Of a DNA stretch of 64,000 nucleotides, positions 49,317 through 58,889 are shown one piece after another; position 1 is the stretch's first letter, and every line of letters starts with the position of its first letter. The DNA lies in assembly GCF_027579695.1 (NCBI RefSeq), contig NC_083583.1, positions 26,423,599-26,487,598 on the forward strand, in the 5' to 3' direction. The position numbers were made by a program, and so were the translations under genes. The notes beneath the pieces are model-generated. The model made no database searches, was not told the origin of the DNA, and saw only the letters and a program-made list of their open reading frames with translations. The DNA is from Neoarius graeffei (lineage: Eukaryota; Chordata; Actinopteri; Siluriformes; Ariidae).

Positions 49317-52021
49317 AGTTTATACCTTTGGCTTTATTAGCCTTTTACTGATGCTCAAATGGTTTTCCAGTGGATGGTTCTTTGGTATTCTTAATAACTT
49401 TTCATACTAAACTCAAAGCACATTCCATTACTGTGACACATGTAGAGTGTCAGTATATATTTATTTATTGTTTCTTTGTTCAGCTTCTTTCCCCTTTTTA
49501 TTTGTAACCAGTTTACACGTGCTAACAGAGTCACTTCTTTCACACCGCATCTACCAGCGACTGACCTCTTTTTTCCAGTTAAAACTTTTTTGTGGAAGAA
49601 ATTGATTTAATGTTAATAACTTAAGCTTGTTCTTCACTACCATAAGTTTAAGATCATGTCTTCTTTCTAAGCTATGTCATGTGTCCTGACAATAAACTTG
49701 ATCAAAACTCTTAGAAAGCTCCACAGGGGAGCTAATATGCAAAATGTATTGCACTTTTATCATAATTTACTTCATGCTCTCACCATTTTTAACGAGTCTT
49801 TTCATTTTAAGTAGTGATTACAGTAATTATCATGCAATAAGGGATGTGATGGTGATATGAGCATCTCTGTATTGATGAAGTGCAATACCATAATGTGTCT
49901 GTTTATATTACTAGTATAGTATTATTTAGAGTTAATATCAAATACATTTTCTTTGGCATCAGTGTAGGGAGCATGAGCTTTGTCCCTCACTTTTCCAGTA
50001 AAGGGAGTGTGAAATGTGCTCCTTCGATTCCAGTTAAAATCAAACTGTTTGCACAATACAAATGAAATTGTGTCTCACTATATTGCACCACAGCAGCACT
50101 TTTTCTTATTGTGGTAAATTGTTGACTGCATTAACGGTACTTCTCATGCATTGGTTAGTTGACCATGTATCAAGATCCACAAGAAGAGATGCTTGCTACT
50201 GATAATAGGAAATGATATCACTAGTAGCAATAAATAAACGCTGCACTAATGCAATCGATTCTGTAAGAGCTTGGTTTGGAAGACCACATCAGATTATTTC
50301 AGTTTCCTTGGTCAAATACCTTACTTAACTTTGGAGAAGTGCTTATGCATCACACTCTCAATGTGATTGCAGTAATTGAAAGCAATTATCCTCCCACTCA
50401 ATCTGAATAATTCATTCATCCTGATTCTCTTAATAATCACATAGCTCAGTGAAAATTTGAAATAAGCAGACAGTGACCTTTGAACAATTGAAATGATGTA
50501 AGGTAATGATAAATCACTGAAAAGAGATGGTTTATTTTACTGTATTAGACAGCGCTGCAAGAATTGCATAATTCACCAGGATAGCATATAATGCTATAGT
50601 TACCAATAAAGCTAAGTAACTCTGAATTTGATGCATATACTGACAATTAGCTGAGCACAATTTTAGTTTCTGAGGAAGATATACTTGCCTCTATATGAGT
50701 AAATATGAGTATAAAAGAATGAAGGTGCATATTTGGCTCCTGGATCAGCTCATGTTAAGTTGGCAGGACAGACACAGACTGAGGATGCAGTCCAACATGA
50801 AGTTTACAGAGTACAGTAATAGATTATGTACCATATCTGAAAGACCTGGGTTAAGCAGAATGGGTAATGGCTATGTCCCGCTCCTCAATTCTTCTTCTAT
50901 GAGCAGGTTGTAACTAGTTGGGCCAACTCGTTTATGTCATTATTACTGATCAAATTGCCTAGAATAGCAGAATCCAAAATTTTTGAGTGTTGGCTACAAA
51001 AAACCCCACAAAGCTCCAGCAGTTTAAGAGCACCAACATGTCCCATAAAGCATGGCATTCGTGACTAGTTCATTTTATACAGAGTTTTTATTCCTCTGTA
51101 TTACTGTATAAGAGTGAGATCTGCCTGTATCTCTGATGTACGGAAGTCATCTTCAAGCAATATTGCTTTGAGCCCAGTGACACTTGATGTCCTATTCAGT
51201 ACAAAAAGCATTATGTGGATTATGGGTATTCTGTACTTCGGTGTATTGTGGCATTTCATGAATACACCACATACTGTCCACTATGAGTTGTGGCATGGCA
51301 ACAAAATGGCAAAACTCCCCAAATAGTGCACGTTAGGAAATAAGGTGCAATATTGAGCATACTGCTGAAGAGTGAACCTCTTGTGAAAACTCAGTCCTAT
51401 ACAACTGTAAAATTATATTACTGTTTTATTCTACAGTCGGGGTGCCATTTGTGCCTTGCTGATATTAGATTTACAAATGTGTATGTAAAGGTAAAGGACT
51501 TTTTAAACCCATGTATCATGTCCTTCACACCATGTCACAACAAAATGTTTCAGAAAATACATTAAAAACTAACAGCACTTACAAAACAGCAATGTGGCCT
51601 GTCATTATATTTCACTCACCATCACTGGACTTTACGCTGAAATGTAATCATTCACATAATTCAAAAATCATATTCTTTTATATCATATACATTAAGGTGT
51701 CATTCCATTGAACATCTTATGCTTATTCGTTAATCCATTTCCATGAGCCATTCTCCACATTTCCTTGATCCTGTTCAAATGCATTCACCCTCATGAAATA
51801 GTTGAATATTCCACGTGCTACAGGACGTTGCATCTTCTGAATTTCATTAATATCATTAAGATAGGAAGAAGAAAATGAAGTTTTCGCATTCTTTTTTCTT
51901 TTTTCATGGACTGATAAAGTTGGTTTGAAAGTACAACCTTGTTAACTAAATTGAAAGTACAGGTAAATGATCAATTAAAGCAATACATTTGAAGTAAATT
52001 ATTAGAAAGCCCTTACTGTCC
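49317..52021. other. Long unannotated AT-rich region
   Basis: I see no supportable gene here. The region about 51,200-51,460 contains phrases (AAATAGTGCACGTTAGG, GGGGTGCCATTTGTG) that recall an abundant teleost short repeat, too diverged to call. Conserved noncoding elements upstream of the convertase gene could lie here, but nothing in the sequence alone shows it. Confidence 0.5.
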
Positions 52022-52383
52022 GGGGTGGCACGGTGGTGTAATGGTTAGCACTGTCGCCTCACAGCAAGAAGGTTCTGGGTTCGAGCCCAGCGGCTGGCAG
52101 GGGCCTTTCTGTGTGGAGTTTGCATGTTCTCCTTGTGTCAGCGTGGGTTTCCTCTGGGTGCTCCGGTTTCTCCCAAAGACATGCAGGTTAGGTTAACGTG
52201 GGGCGGCCTTGGGCTGAAGTGCCCTTGAGCAAGGTACTTAACCCCTGACTGCTCCCCGGGTGCTGTAGTGTGGCTGCCCACTGGTGTGGGTGCATGTGCT
52301 CACTGCTTCAGATGGGTTAAATGCAGAGGATGAATCTCACTGTGCTTGAAGTGTGCATGTGACAAATAAAGGTTTCTTCTTCT
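52022..52383 (+). mobile_element. SINE with V-SINE head and L2-like tail
   Basis: Head GGCACGGTGGTGTAATGG, middle TTTGCATGTTCTCCTTG, then the alternative tail (GCCCTTGAGCAAGGTACTTA, GACTGCTCCCCGGGTGC, GTGACAAATAAAGG) ending in (TTC)n. Confidence 0.9.
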
Positions 52384-52889
52384 TTGTCCTCATGTCATTG
52401 GTATTAATGCTACTGTAGTTAAGCACATTTGATGTATTTGCTGTAAACTAAAAAACAATAAAGACCTCAGCCATGTTGCTTTCATCTCTGTTACTCATTT
52501 AAGAGCAAAAAGCAGCCAGTGTCAGTAAAGAAAGCTTGTAAAAAATTAGATCTTGTGCCTTGAGATGGGTCAACATATTTTGAATGGTTAAATGCACATT
52601 TTCTTAAAATCGATGCTTTATTTTATTTTTTTAAATTTTAAACACTACAGAACTTTAATGTAACCCTAATCGTGGAATTATCCACCATGTGATTTAAATT
52701 ATCAGCAGTCTTTAGCATTAAACTGAACCTGCTGCCTGGTGTCTGGTGTCACTAAGATGATAATGGGTACCATATAAGTCTGGTTCCTTTCAAAGTTTCT
52801 TCTTCATGTTATCTTAGGGACTTTTTCCTCGCCACCATCATCTCTGGATTGCTCATTAGGGATAAATTAAAAATTTATAGCTAGATTGG
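52384..52889. other. AT-rich spacer with a dispersed fish repeat fragment
   Basis: Most of the interval is unrecognised. From about 52,725 it reads GTCTGGTTCCTTTCAAAG, ATCTTAGGGACTTTTTCC, GATTGCTCATTAGGGATAAA, a phrase set that from memory recurs in many teleost genomes as a transposon fragment. The family is not named with confidence. Confidence 0.55.
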
Positions 52890-53249
52890 GGGCGGCACGG
52901 TGGTGCAGTGGTTAGTACTGTCGCCTCACAGCAAGAAGGTTCTGGGTTTGAGCCCAGTGACTGACTGGGGCCTTTCTGTGTGGAGTTTGCATGTTCTCCC
53001 CGTGTCTGCGTGAGTTTCCTCTGGGTGCTCTGATTTCGTCCAGCAGTCCAAAGACAGGCAGATTTGGTCAACTGGCTACTCTAGTTTGCCCATATGTGTG
53101 AATGGCTGTCTGTTTCTCTGTGTTAGCCCTGTGATAGACTGGCGATCTGTCAAGAGTGTATCTCGCCTCTCAACAAGTGTCAGCTGGGATTGGCTTTAGC
53201 TCATGTGCACCCCCCAATGGATAAATATGATAGAAAATGAATTGAATTG
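52890..53249 (+). mobile_element. V-SINE, diverged tail
   Basis: Head GGGGCGGCACGGTGGTGC, middle as in the other copies, then GATAGACTGGCGATCTGTC and CAGCTGGGATTGGCTTTAGC. It ends AATTGAATTGAGC instead of the common (TGAGA)n. Confidence 0.85.
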
Positions 53250-53616
53250 AGCTGAATATCCATCCATCCATCATGCGTAACCACTTATCCTGTGTAGGGT
53301 CGCAGGCAAGCTGGAGCTTATCCCAGCTGACTATGGGCGAGAGGCAGGGTACACCCTGGACAAGTCGCCAGATCTTGGCAGGACTGACACATAGAGACAA
53401 ACAACCATTCACACTCACATCTACGGTCAGTTTAGAGCCACCAATTAGCCTAACCTGCAAGTCTTTGGACTGTGGAGGAAACTCACACAGACACAGGGAG
53501 AACATGCAAACTCCACACAGAAAGGCCTTCGTCGGCCACTGGGCTCAAACCCAGAACTTTCTTGCTGTGAGGCAACAGTGCTAACCACTACACCACCATG
53601 CCACCAGCTGAATATC
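53250..53616 (-). mobile_element. V-SINE with 11-bp target-site duplication
   Basis: The reverse copy 53261-53605 starts (CATC)n and ends with the head CACCATGCCACC. The duplication AGCTGAATATC lies at 53250-53260 and 53606-53616, within the tail of the preceding SINE. Confidence 0.92.
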
Positions 53617-54133
53617 TAAGAAACCAATTTGATAAAATTTGGGATATAAAATTTGGTCTAAGAAATGAAGTTTTCCTTTGTGCAGATTAGTAAAACAGAA
53701 CACAGAATGAATTGTCTGAATGTACAGTGAGAATACTAGTGTATCAGCTTCAGAGGTGGACAGTAATGAAGTATATTTACTTGAGTACTGTACTTAAGTA
53801 CACTTTTTGAGTATCTGTACTTTACTTGAGTATTATTTTTGTTGGAAACTTATGACTTTAACTTCACTACATTTGAAAAACAAATATCGTACTTTTCACT
53901 CCACTACATTTCTATCAAGGTCCTCATTACTTGTTACTATGAAGCAGCTTTGAAAGTGGATGTTTTTTCCTTTTCTTTTCTAAAATGCGATTGATTTTTT
54001 TTCCCAGGTGACAGTGAGACAGCCTATCAGTGATCACTAGGGTCACGTCATGTCCATAGACTGTATAAAATCAAGTTCAATGATTACTCAGTCAGCAGCG
54101 TTATTTGAACACAATTGTTCAGTTGATGGCAGA

Positions 54134-54370
54134 ATGGAAGGAGGCAGTTCTTCTGAGGAATGCACACACCCATGGCTTTAGCTAGAACCCATGTTTCAGT
54201 TTTCTGAAAGGAATAAAGATTCATTTCGTTTTAAATGTTTGCTTTGTTTGCCTAAAACAAGCCACATCACAACCTACAAAAATTTGCCGTCCAACCTGCG
54301 GAAGCATATTGAGAGATGTAAATGTTTTAATCCAAGAGAAAGCTTGCAAAGGAGTTGTCTGTGCTTTTAG
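54134..54370 (+). pseudogene. BED zinc-finger remnant of a hAT transposase
   Basis: Starting at the ATG at 54,134, a 79-codon frame has one internal TAG (codon 16) and ends at TAG 54,368. Codons 31-62 give the BED-finger pattern FKCLLC … NLRKHIERC: C35 and C38, then H58 and C62. BED fingers are the DNA-binding domain at the N-terminus of many hAT transposases. The catalytic region and dimerisation domain are missing. The internal stop and lack of the remainder make this a dead fragment. Confidence 0.75.
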
Positions 54371-54559
54371 AGCTAGCGATAACATTGCAATAGCTATGCA
54401 GTCTGGTTCGTCAAATGACTTTCTATGGATTTGCCCACCCAGTTGCCATAGCCTTATACATGGCTAACATTAACACTGTTAGTTAGCATGTAAAAACGGA
54501 ATTATGCTAACATGAATAACGTTAACTTATCTGAAGTCCTTTCAGAAATATGTTTTAGC

Positions 54560-54709
54560 ATAATCTTGCCAAGCCCTGCGATAACCTGGCGACTTGTCCT
54601 GGGTGTACCCCGCCTCTCACCTATAGTCAGCTGGGATAGGCTCCAGCTTGCCTGCAACCCTGAAGAACAGGATAAGCGGCTACAGTTGATGGATGGATAA
54701 TCTTGCCAA
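54560..54709 (+). mobile_element. 5'-truncated V-SINE, 124 bp, perfect 13-bp TSD
   Basis: Only the SINE tail is present (54573-54696: GATAACCTGGCGACTTGTCC through GGATAAGCGGCTAC and (GATG)n). It is flanked by ATAATCTTGCCAA at 54560-54572 and 54697-54709. Truncation at the 5' end with intact duplications is what incomplete LINE-driven reverse transcription produces. Confidence 0.93.
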
Positions 54710-54951
54710 ATAAACAGAATGTAGAAATCTTTCTTTTCTAGTAGCGTTAGCTACCCAATATGATTTCGAGTTTGAAAAGAGTTTGCTAGCATGTCAGGTG
54801 GAGCTTCAGCGCCACAGGTTCGACAACCTTGTCAGTAAATCCAGTAGGTTGCTTCAGAGGCATGAGGTTTTGTAAGCGTTGTGGCAATAATACAACAATG
54901 CGTTGACAGAAAATGTACTTTTAATACTTAAGTATTTTTAAAAGCAATTAC

Positions 54952-55230
54952 TGCGAGTTGGCCTAGTGGTTAGCACGTCCGCCTCTCAATTGCGAGTTCT
55001 ACTCATGGTTGGGTCATACCAAAGACCATCATAAAAATGGTACGTACTGCTGTCTGGCGAGGCACGCTGCAATACAGATGTGAGTGGGGAGTCAAACTCT
55101 TGCGGTTACCAGAGGACTAGCCCGCCAATGTAACCCTAGCTATGCAATAGGCAAGAGACCGAGGGCTACGGAAACAGAGATCGGCACCACCCTATGTGCC
55201 ACAGGGCGTGGGAAGGGACTTTTGATTTTT
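54952..55230 (+). mobile_element. tRNA-derived SINE of a second family
   Basis: The head GCGAGTTGGCCTAGTGGTTA has a canonical A box (TGGCCTAGTGG) and a weaker B box (GAGTTCTACTC). The body (GGGTCATACCAAAGACCATC, GGCGAGGCACGCTGCAATAC, GTCAAACTCTTGCGGTTACC, GGGCTACGGAAACAGAGATC) differs from the V-SINE. From memory it resembles the HAmo-type SINE of cyprinids, unverified. It lies inside the hAT remnant. Confidence 0.75.
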
Positions 55231-55317
55231 ACAAACAAGTACTTCAGTACTTTGACTTAAGTAAAAATTTGACTGTACAACTTTCATTTGTATCAGAGTC
55301 ACATTTGACCAGTGGAG

Positions 55318-56195
55318 TCTGTACTTCCATCCATCCATTATCTGTAGCCGCTTGGATTGTGGGGGAAACCGAACCACCCGGAGGAAACCCACGCAGACAT
55401 GGGGAGAACATGCAAACGCCACACAGAAAGACCCCTGTCGGCCACTGGGCTCGAATCCAGAACCTTCTTGCTGTGAGGCAACAGTGCTAACCACTCCACC
55501 ATCACGCTGCCCTAACTATACTACATGTCGTATATCCATCCAGCCATCCAGCCATTATCTGTAGCTGCTTATCCTGTTCTACAGGGTCGCGGGGCAAGGT
55601 GGAGCCTATCCCAGCTGACTACGGGCGAAAGGCGGGGTACACCCTGGACAAGTCGCCAGGTTATCGCAGGGCTGACACAGAGACAACCAACCATTCACAC
55701 CTACGGTCAATTTAGAGCCACCAATTAGCCTAACTTGCATGTCTTTGGACTGTAGGGGAAACCGGAGCACCTGGAGGAAACCCAGACAGACATGGGGAGA
55801 ACATGCAAACTCCGCACAGAAAGACCCCTGTCGGCTACTGGGCTCGAATCCATCTCATCTCATCTCATTATCTCTAGCCGCTTTATCCTTCTACAGGGTC
55901 GCAGGCAAGCTGGAGCCTATCCCAGCTGACTACGGGCGAAAGGCGGGGTACACCCTGGACAAGTCGCCAGGTCATCGCAGGGCTGACACATAGACACAGA
56001 CAACCATTCACACTCACATTCACACCTACGGTCAATTTAGAGCCACCAGTTAACCTAACCTGCATGTCTTTGGACTGTGGGGGAAACCGGAGCACCTGGA
56101 AGAAACCCATGCAGACACGGGGTTTGATCGAACCCAGGACCTTCTTGCTGTGGGGCTACAGTGCTAACCAATACACCACCGGATCTGTACTTCCA
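55318..56195 (-). mobile_element. Cluster of three V-SINE copies within one target-site duplication
   Basis: The outer duplication TCTGTACTTCCA is at 55318-55329 and 56184-56195. Inside, all in reverse orientation, are 55330-55513 (tail joined to middle and head, with an internal deletion), 55535-55850 (head truncated at GGGCTCGAATC) and 55851-56183 (tail to head, with a middle deletion near 56,125). Only a 20-bp spacer separates the first two. Confidence 0.85.
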
Positions 56196-56299
56196 GTTAC
56201 AATAAGATTTAAACTAACCATCTAGAATCGATGACTCAGCATTTATTGTGTATTATGTGAAACCAACGAATGAACTCTGACCCCAAAGGCTACAGCAAA

Positions 56300-56404
56300 G
56301 CAGTTTTGGCACGCGCACTGCACGCGCTGTGAAGTTTGCGCTCTTGGTGAAACCGCCAGCTCGTTACACGCTGCCTGATTGGTTACTGTGTGTGAGAGAG
56401 AGAG

Positions 56405-56442
<38 letters not shown>

Positions 56443-56760
56443 CTCGACGCTCACTTCGGTTTAAGAGTAGTATCCTATTGCTGGTGGAAGAGTTGCGTTC
56501 TTCCTGAATGGGAAGTAATCCCGGGATAGTAAAGGGGCGTTCGCCAGTGTGTCATGTATTTTTCGAGCAGTTTCGCCTTGAGGAGAAGTGACACGCGGGT
56601 TTATTGCCGCTGTGCGCGCGCTCCCTCGTGCGCTCTGGTGAGCTTTTTGGATTTCAGCCGTTGACCCGCGTTTCACGCGCCGCTGCTACAGACAGAGTCA
56701 CCCCGCCGGAGTGGAGTGGAGTGTCGTGTCGTGTCGTGGCGACCGGAAAGAGAAGGGAAA
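56300..56760 (+). promoter_or_regulatory. CpG-rich promoter and 5' leader of the convertase gene
   Basis: In contrast to the AT-rich surroundings, this stretch is dense in CpG: ACGCGCACTGCACGCGCTG, GAGCGCACTCGACGCTC, GACACGCGGGTTTATTGCCG, GTGCGCGCGCTCCCTCGTGCG, TCACGCGCCGCTGC. It runs directly into the start codon at 56,761, so the transcription start probably lies here. I see no convincing TATA box, as usual for CpG-island promoters. An upstream ATG at 56,554 opens a 36-codon frame ending at TGA about 56,662-56,664, a potential upstream ORF if the transcript starts before it. Confidence 0.75.
56391..56438. repeat. (GA)n microsatellite in the promoter region
   Basis: Interrupted GA repeats, GTGAGAGAGAGAGAGACAG then about 14 GA units, about 330 bp upstream of the convertase start codon. 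A GA tract here could bind GAGA-type factors or simply be slippage-prone. Confidence 0.9.
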
Positions 56761-56922
56761 ATGCGTTTGTTTGTTGTTTTCCTTTTGTCCACTTTTGTGT
56801 TCGTGTGTAAAACGTCGCCGTCTCGGAGCGTTTTTACTAACCACTGGGCTGTGAGGCTCAAAGGAGGATCAGAAGAGGCTGATAAACTTGCTTCGAAATA
56901 TGGCTTCACAAATTTGGGCCAG
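56761..56922 (+). CDS. pcsk5: Proprotein convertase (PCSK5/PCSK6-like), first coding exon
   Basis: Furin-type subtilisin-like endoproteases cleave secretory precursors after paired basic residues in the secretory pathway. This exon holds 54 codons: a hydrophobic signal peptide (LFVVFLLSTFVFVCKT, residues 3-18) and the start of the inhibitory prodomain, with the family signature TNHWAV (residues 26-31) and ASKYGFTNLGQ at the end. From recall of the family, ASKYGF and the GQ exon end point to PCSK5; FTNHWAV and NLGQ also fit PCSK6. The ATG at 56,761 is chosen because it has A at -3 and begins the signal peptide. The frame stays open upstream to 56,716 but without an ATG. The exon ends CAG|GTAAGA in phase 0. 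The catalytic domain is not in the window, so later exons must lie beyond 64,000. Confidence 0.8.
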
Positions 56923-56928
56923 GTAAGA
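56923..56928 (+). promoter_or_regulatory. Splice donor of convertase exon 1
   Basis: The sequence GGCCAG|GTAAGA matches the vertebrate donor consensus. The reading frame continues past it to a stop at about 56,983 with no family similarity (VRFVCLLLNVLTY), which supports the exon ending here. Confidence 0.85.
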
Positions 56929-57107
56929 TTTGTTTGTTTGCTTTTAAATGTACTTACTTACAGATTTCCTGACAGAAAAGCGTAAAGAACACTTCTCATC
57001 ATCTCCAAATGAACATGAACGCTCTCTACTAAAACTGTACAGAAGAGTGATATGCTCCATATGAGAGACTCAACCCCAACAGGCTCATGTGTTTCTATCT
57101 GGGTAAG

Positions 57108-57889
57108 TAAAGGGTTGTTTTACAATCAGGGTACACAAGCTAAAAATCACATTTAACACTTCTTATCTTCAATATCAAAAGGCTTGACTAAATAAACTTG
57201 GTTGTTTATTGTAGCCCTGTGATAGCTCTATTTACCATGCAAAAAAAATTTTTGGTGATAACGTTATTTTTGGTGAATGTATGGCAATATGTGTCATATT
57301 TAGCAAAATGACTCGTGTCATTTAGAAAAAGTGCTTTTTTGACCACAGGTAGCTCCAAAAGGGATGCACTTAAATCATTCTTTATACCATAAAACACATA
57401 TTTGGTTCCATATCATTGGAAACGTAGTTAAGTTTTAACGGTGAATGCCAGTAAGTTTTCAGACTATTTTGATCAAATTAGTATGTGATTGTGTCAAAAA
57501 AAAAAAGTCCTCTCCGAGACAGCTAATTTTTCAATATAAAATAATATATCTAAAATGATTATTTTCATCCTAAAATGTGGTCAAGATATTGGGACATAAA
57601 TATTAGAGACAACTAACACAAAGCTTACAGCCTTATATTTAAAAGCACTATGGAAGTAGTGGATTCTGAATTGTCAGAAAAAAAAAAGTCCTTTCCGAGA
57701 ATCACTTCATTTGTTTCTCCCATCTTATAGCAGATTACACAAAACTACCATACACACGTCAAAAAATGACCTGAAATCTGTTCTTTAACTTGTCCTTCAC
57801 TTAAAAACTGGTACAAGAACCAGTTTGAATCAATTTGAATTTTGGACCCCTGTGACACAAACTTTGTACCCTGATTTAACAACCCTAAA
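57108..57889. mobile_element. Non-autonomous DNA transposon, 774 bp, TAAA duplication
   Basis: 57112-57885 has inverted ends: GGGTTGTTTTACAATCAGGG on the left and the reverse of TACCCTGATTTAACAACCC on the right. TAAA lies on both sides (57108-57111, 57886-57889). It has no transposase-like ORF. Two internal copies of A-rich AAAAAAAGTCCT(C/T)TCCGAGA lie near 57,500 and 57,685. The 4-bp target could be a variant of the TTAA used by piggyBac or Kolobok elements; the family is unresolved. Confidence 0.8.
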
Positions 57890-57950
57890 CACCCTTTGGA
57901 AATAGGTATTAAATTGCCATTAGATTAGATTAGATTAGATAAAACTTTAT

Positions 57951-58344
57951 TGATCCCTTTGGGGGCGGCACGGTGGTGTAGTGGTTAGCGCTGTCGCCTC
58001 ACAGCAAGAAGGTCCGGGTTTGAGCCCCGTGGCCGGCGAGGGCCTTTCTGTGCGGAGTTTGCATGTTCTCCCCGTGTCCACGTGGGTTTCCTATGGGTGC
58101 TCCGGTTTCCCCCACAGTCCAAAGACATGCAGGTTAGGTTAACTGGTGACTCTAAATTGACCGTAGGTGTGAATGTGAGTGTGAATGGTTGTCTGTGTCT
58201 ATGTGTCAGCCCTGTGATGACCTGGCGACTTGTCCAGGGTGTACCCCGCCTTTCGCCCGTAGTCAGCTGGGATAGGCTCCAGCTTGCCTGCGACCCTGTA
58301 GAACAGGATAAAGCGGCTAGAGATGATGAGATGATCCCTTTGGG
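57951..58344 (+). mobile_element. V-SINE, full length, inside the LINE fragment
   Basis: The copy at 57964-58331 runs from head GGCGGCACGGTGGTGTAGTG to tail GGATAAAGCGGCTAGAGATG. The 13-bp duplication TGATCCCTTTGGG is at 57951-57963 and 58332-58344. Its sequence is very close to the copies at 29.5 and 42.9 kb. Confidence 0.95.
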
Positions 58345-58493
58345 AGGGTTCTCTCAGGGAAATTAAGATTCCAGCAGCATCATTACAGATAAACAGAGAA
58401 AAGAAATAGAGAAAAACTTCTAGATAAATGAAAATAAATTAAGTATTTACATATACAAATATAAAATAATAAGATATGGGAGAGGGGGGAAGT

Positions 58494-58614
58494 GTGTGTG
58501 TGTGTGTGTGTGTGGGGGGAGCAGGAAAGATATTGCACTTTATATTGCACATTGTCCAGTATTGCTTATTGTTAGGCAAGGCTACTGCTCCTTCCCATCC
58601 TCTGTCCTCCTGTT

Positions 58615-58649
<35 letters not shown>
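58494..58649. repeat. (GT)n and poly-C tracts
   Basis: GT repeats at 58,494-58,516, and about 33 consecutive C (58,617-58,649) where the LINE coding sequence would otherwise continue. The length of such a C run is unreliable in any assembly. Confidence 0.85.
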
Positions 58650-58889
58650 AGAGAGGAGTTGTACAGTCTGATGGTGTGAGGGACAGAGGAGTTTTTGAGT
58701 CTGTTCGTCCTGCACTTGGGAAGGAGCATTCTGTCACTGAACAGGCTCCTCTGGTTGCTGATGACGGTGTGCAGAGTCCAAAAGCTTCTCACTGGGGTTG
58801 GAGCTACATAATGTTCGAGTGTACCTTTAGATCAGTGGCCCTCAAAGTGAGAGCTGTTTGTTTTGTGGAAATTACAGCCCACCATTATC

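Larger units (their letters stand above)
53751..56215 (+). mobile_element. hAT-type DNA transposon remnant riddled by SINEs
   Basis: The left end CAGAGGTGGACAGTAATGAA and the following ACTTGAGTACTGTACTTAAG are typical of an abundant fish hAT group. Matching internal sequence resumes at about 55,235 (AAGTACTTCAGTACTTTGAC) and again at about 56,184 (TCTGTACTTCCAG). The expected right terminal repeat (…CCACCTCTG) is not visible, so the element is truncated. The left 8-bp flank is ATCAGCTT, with no right partner to confirm a target duplication. Insertions are at 54,573-54,696 (SINE tail), about 54,952-55,230 (tRNA SINE) and 55,330-56,183 (SINE cluster). Confidence 0.75.
57924..58835 (-). mobile_element. 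LINE 3' fragment, split by a SINE
   Basis: Read on the minus strand from about 58,800, it encodes the C-terminal end of a non-LTR retrotransposon reverse-transcriptase protein (TLHTVISNQRSLFSDRMLLP, then KCRTNRLKNSSVPHTIRLYN). An A/T-rich 3' UTR follows, ending in the (AATCT)n terminal repeats at 57,924-57,940. A (GT)n and a poly-C tract interrupt it at 58,494-58,516 and 58,617-58,649, and a SINE sits at 57,964-58,331. It is 5'-truncated, as is usual for LINE copies. The clade (Rex/L2-like) is not resolved. Confidence 0.75.

Noticed and set aside
53776..53900. Possible exon in the ACTTGAGTACTG-rich stretch
   Set aside because: This is the terminal region of the hAT remnant, rich in inverted AAGTACTT words, with no open frame.
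56716..56760. Upstream extension of the convertase frame to a GTG at 56,716
   Set aside because: There is no ATG in this stretch, and the ATG at 56,761 directly precedes a good signal peptide with A at -3.
56604..56810. 68-codon ORF overlapping the convertase start in another frame
   Set aside because: It lacks an ATG start, is a by-product of GC-rich sequence, and shows no domain.
58617..58649. Poly-C run as a functional motif
   Set aside because: It is most likely slippage in a decaying LINE fragment, and the length is unreliable.
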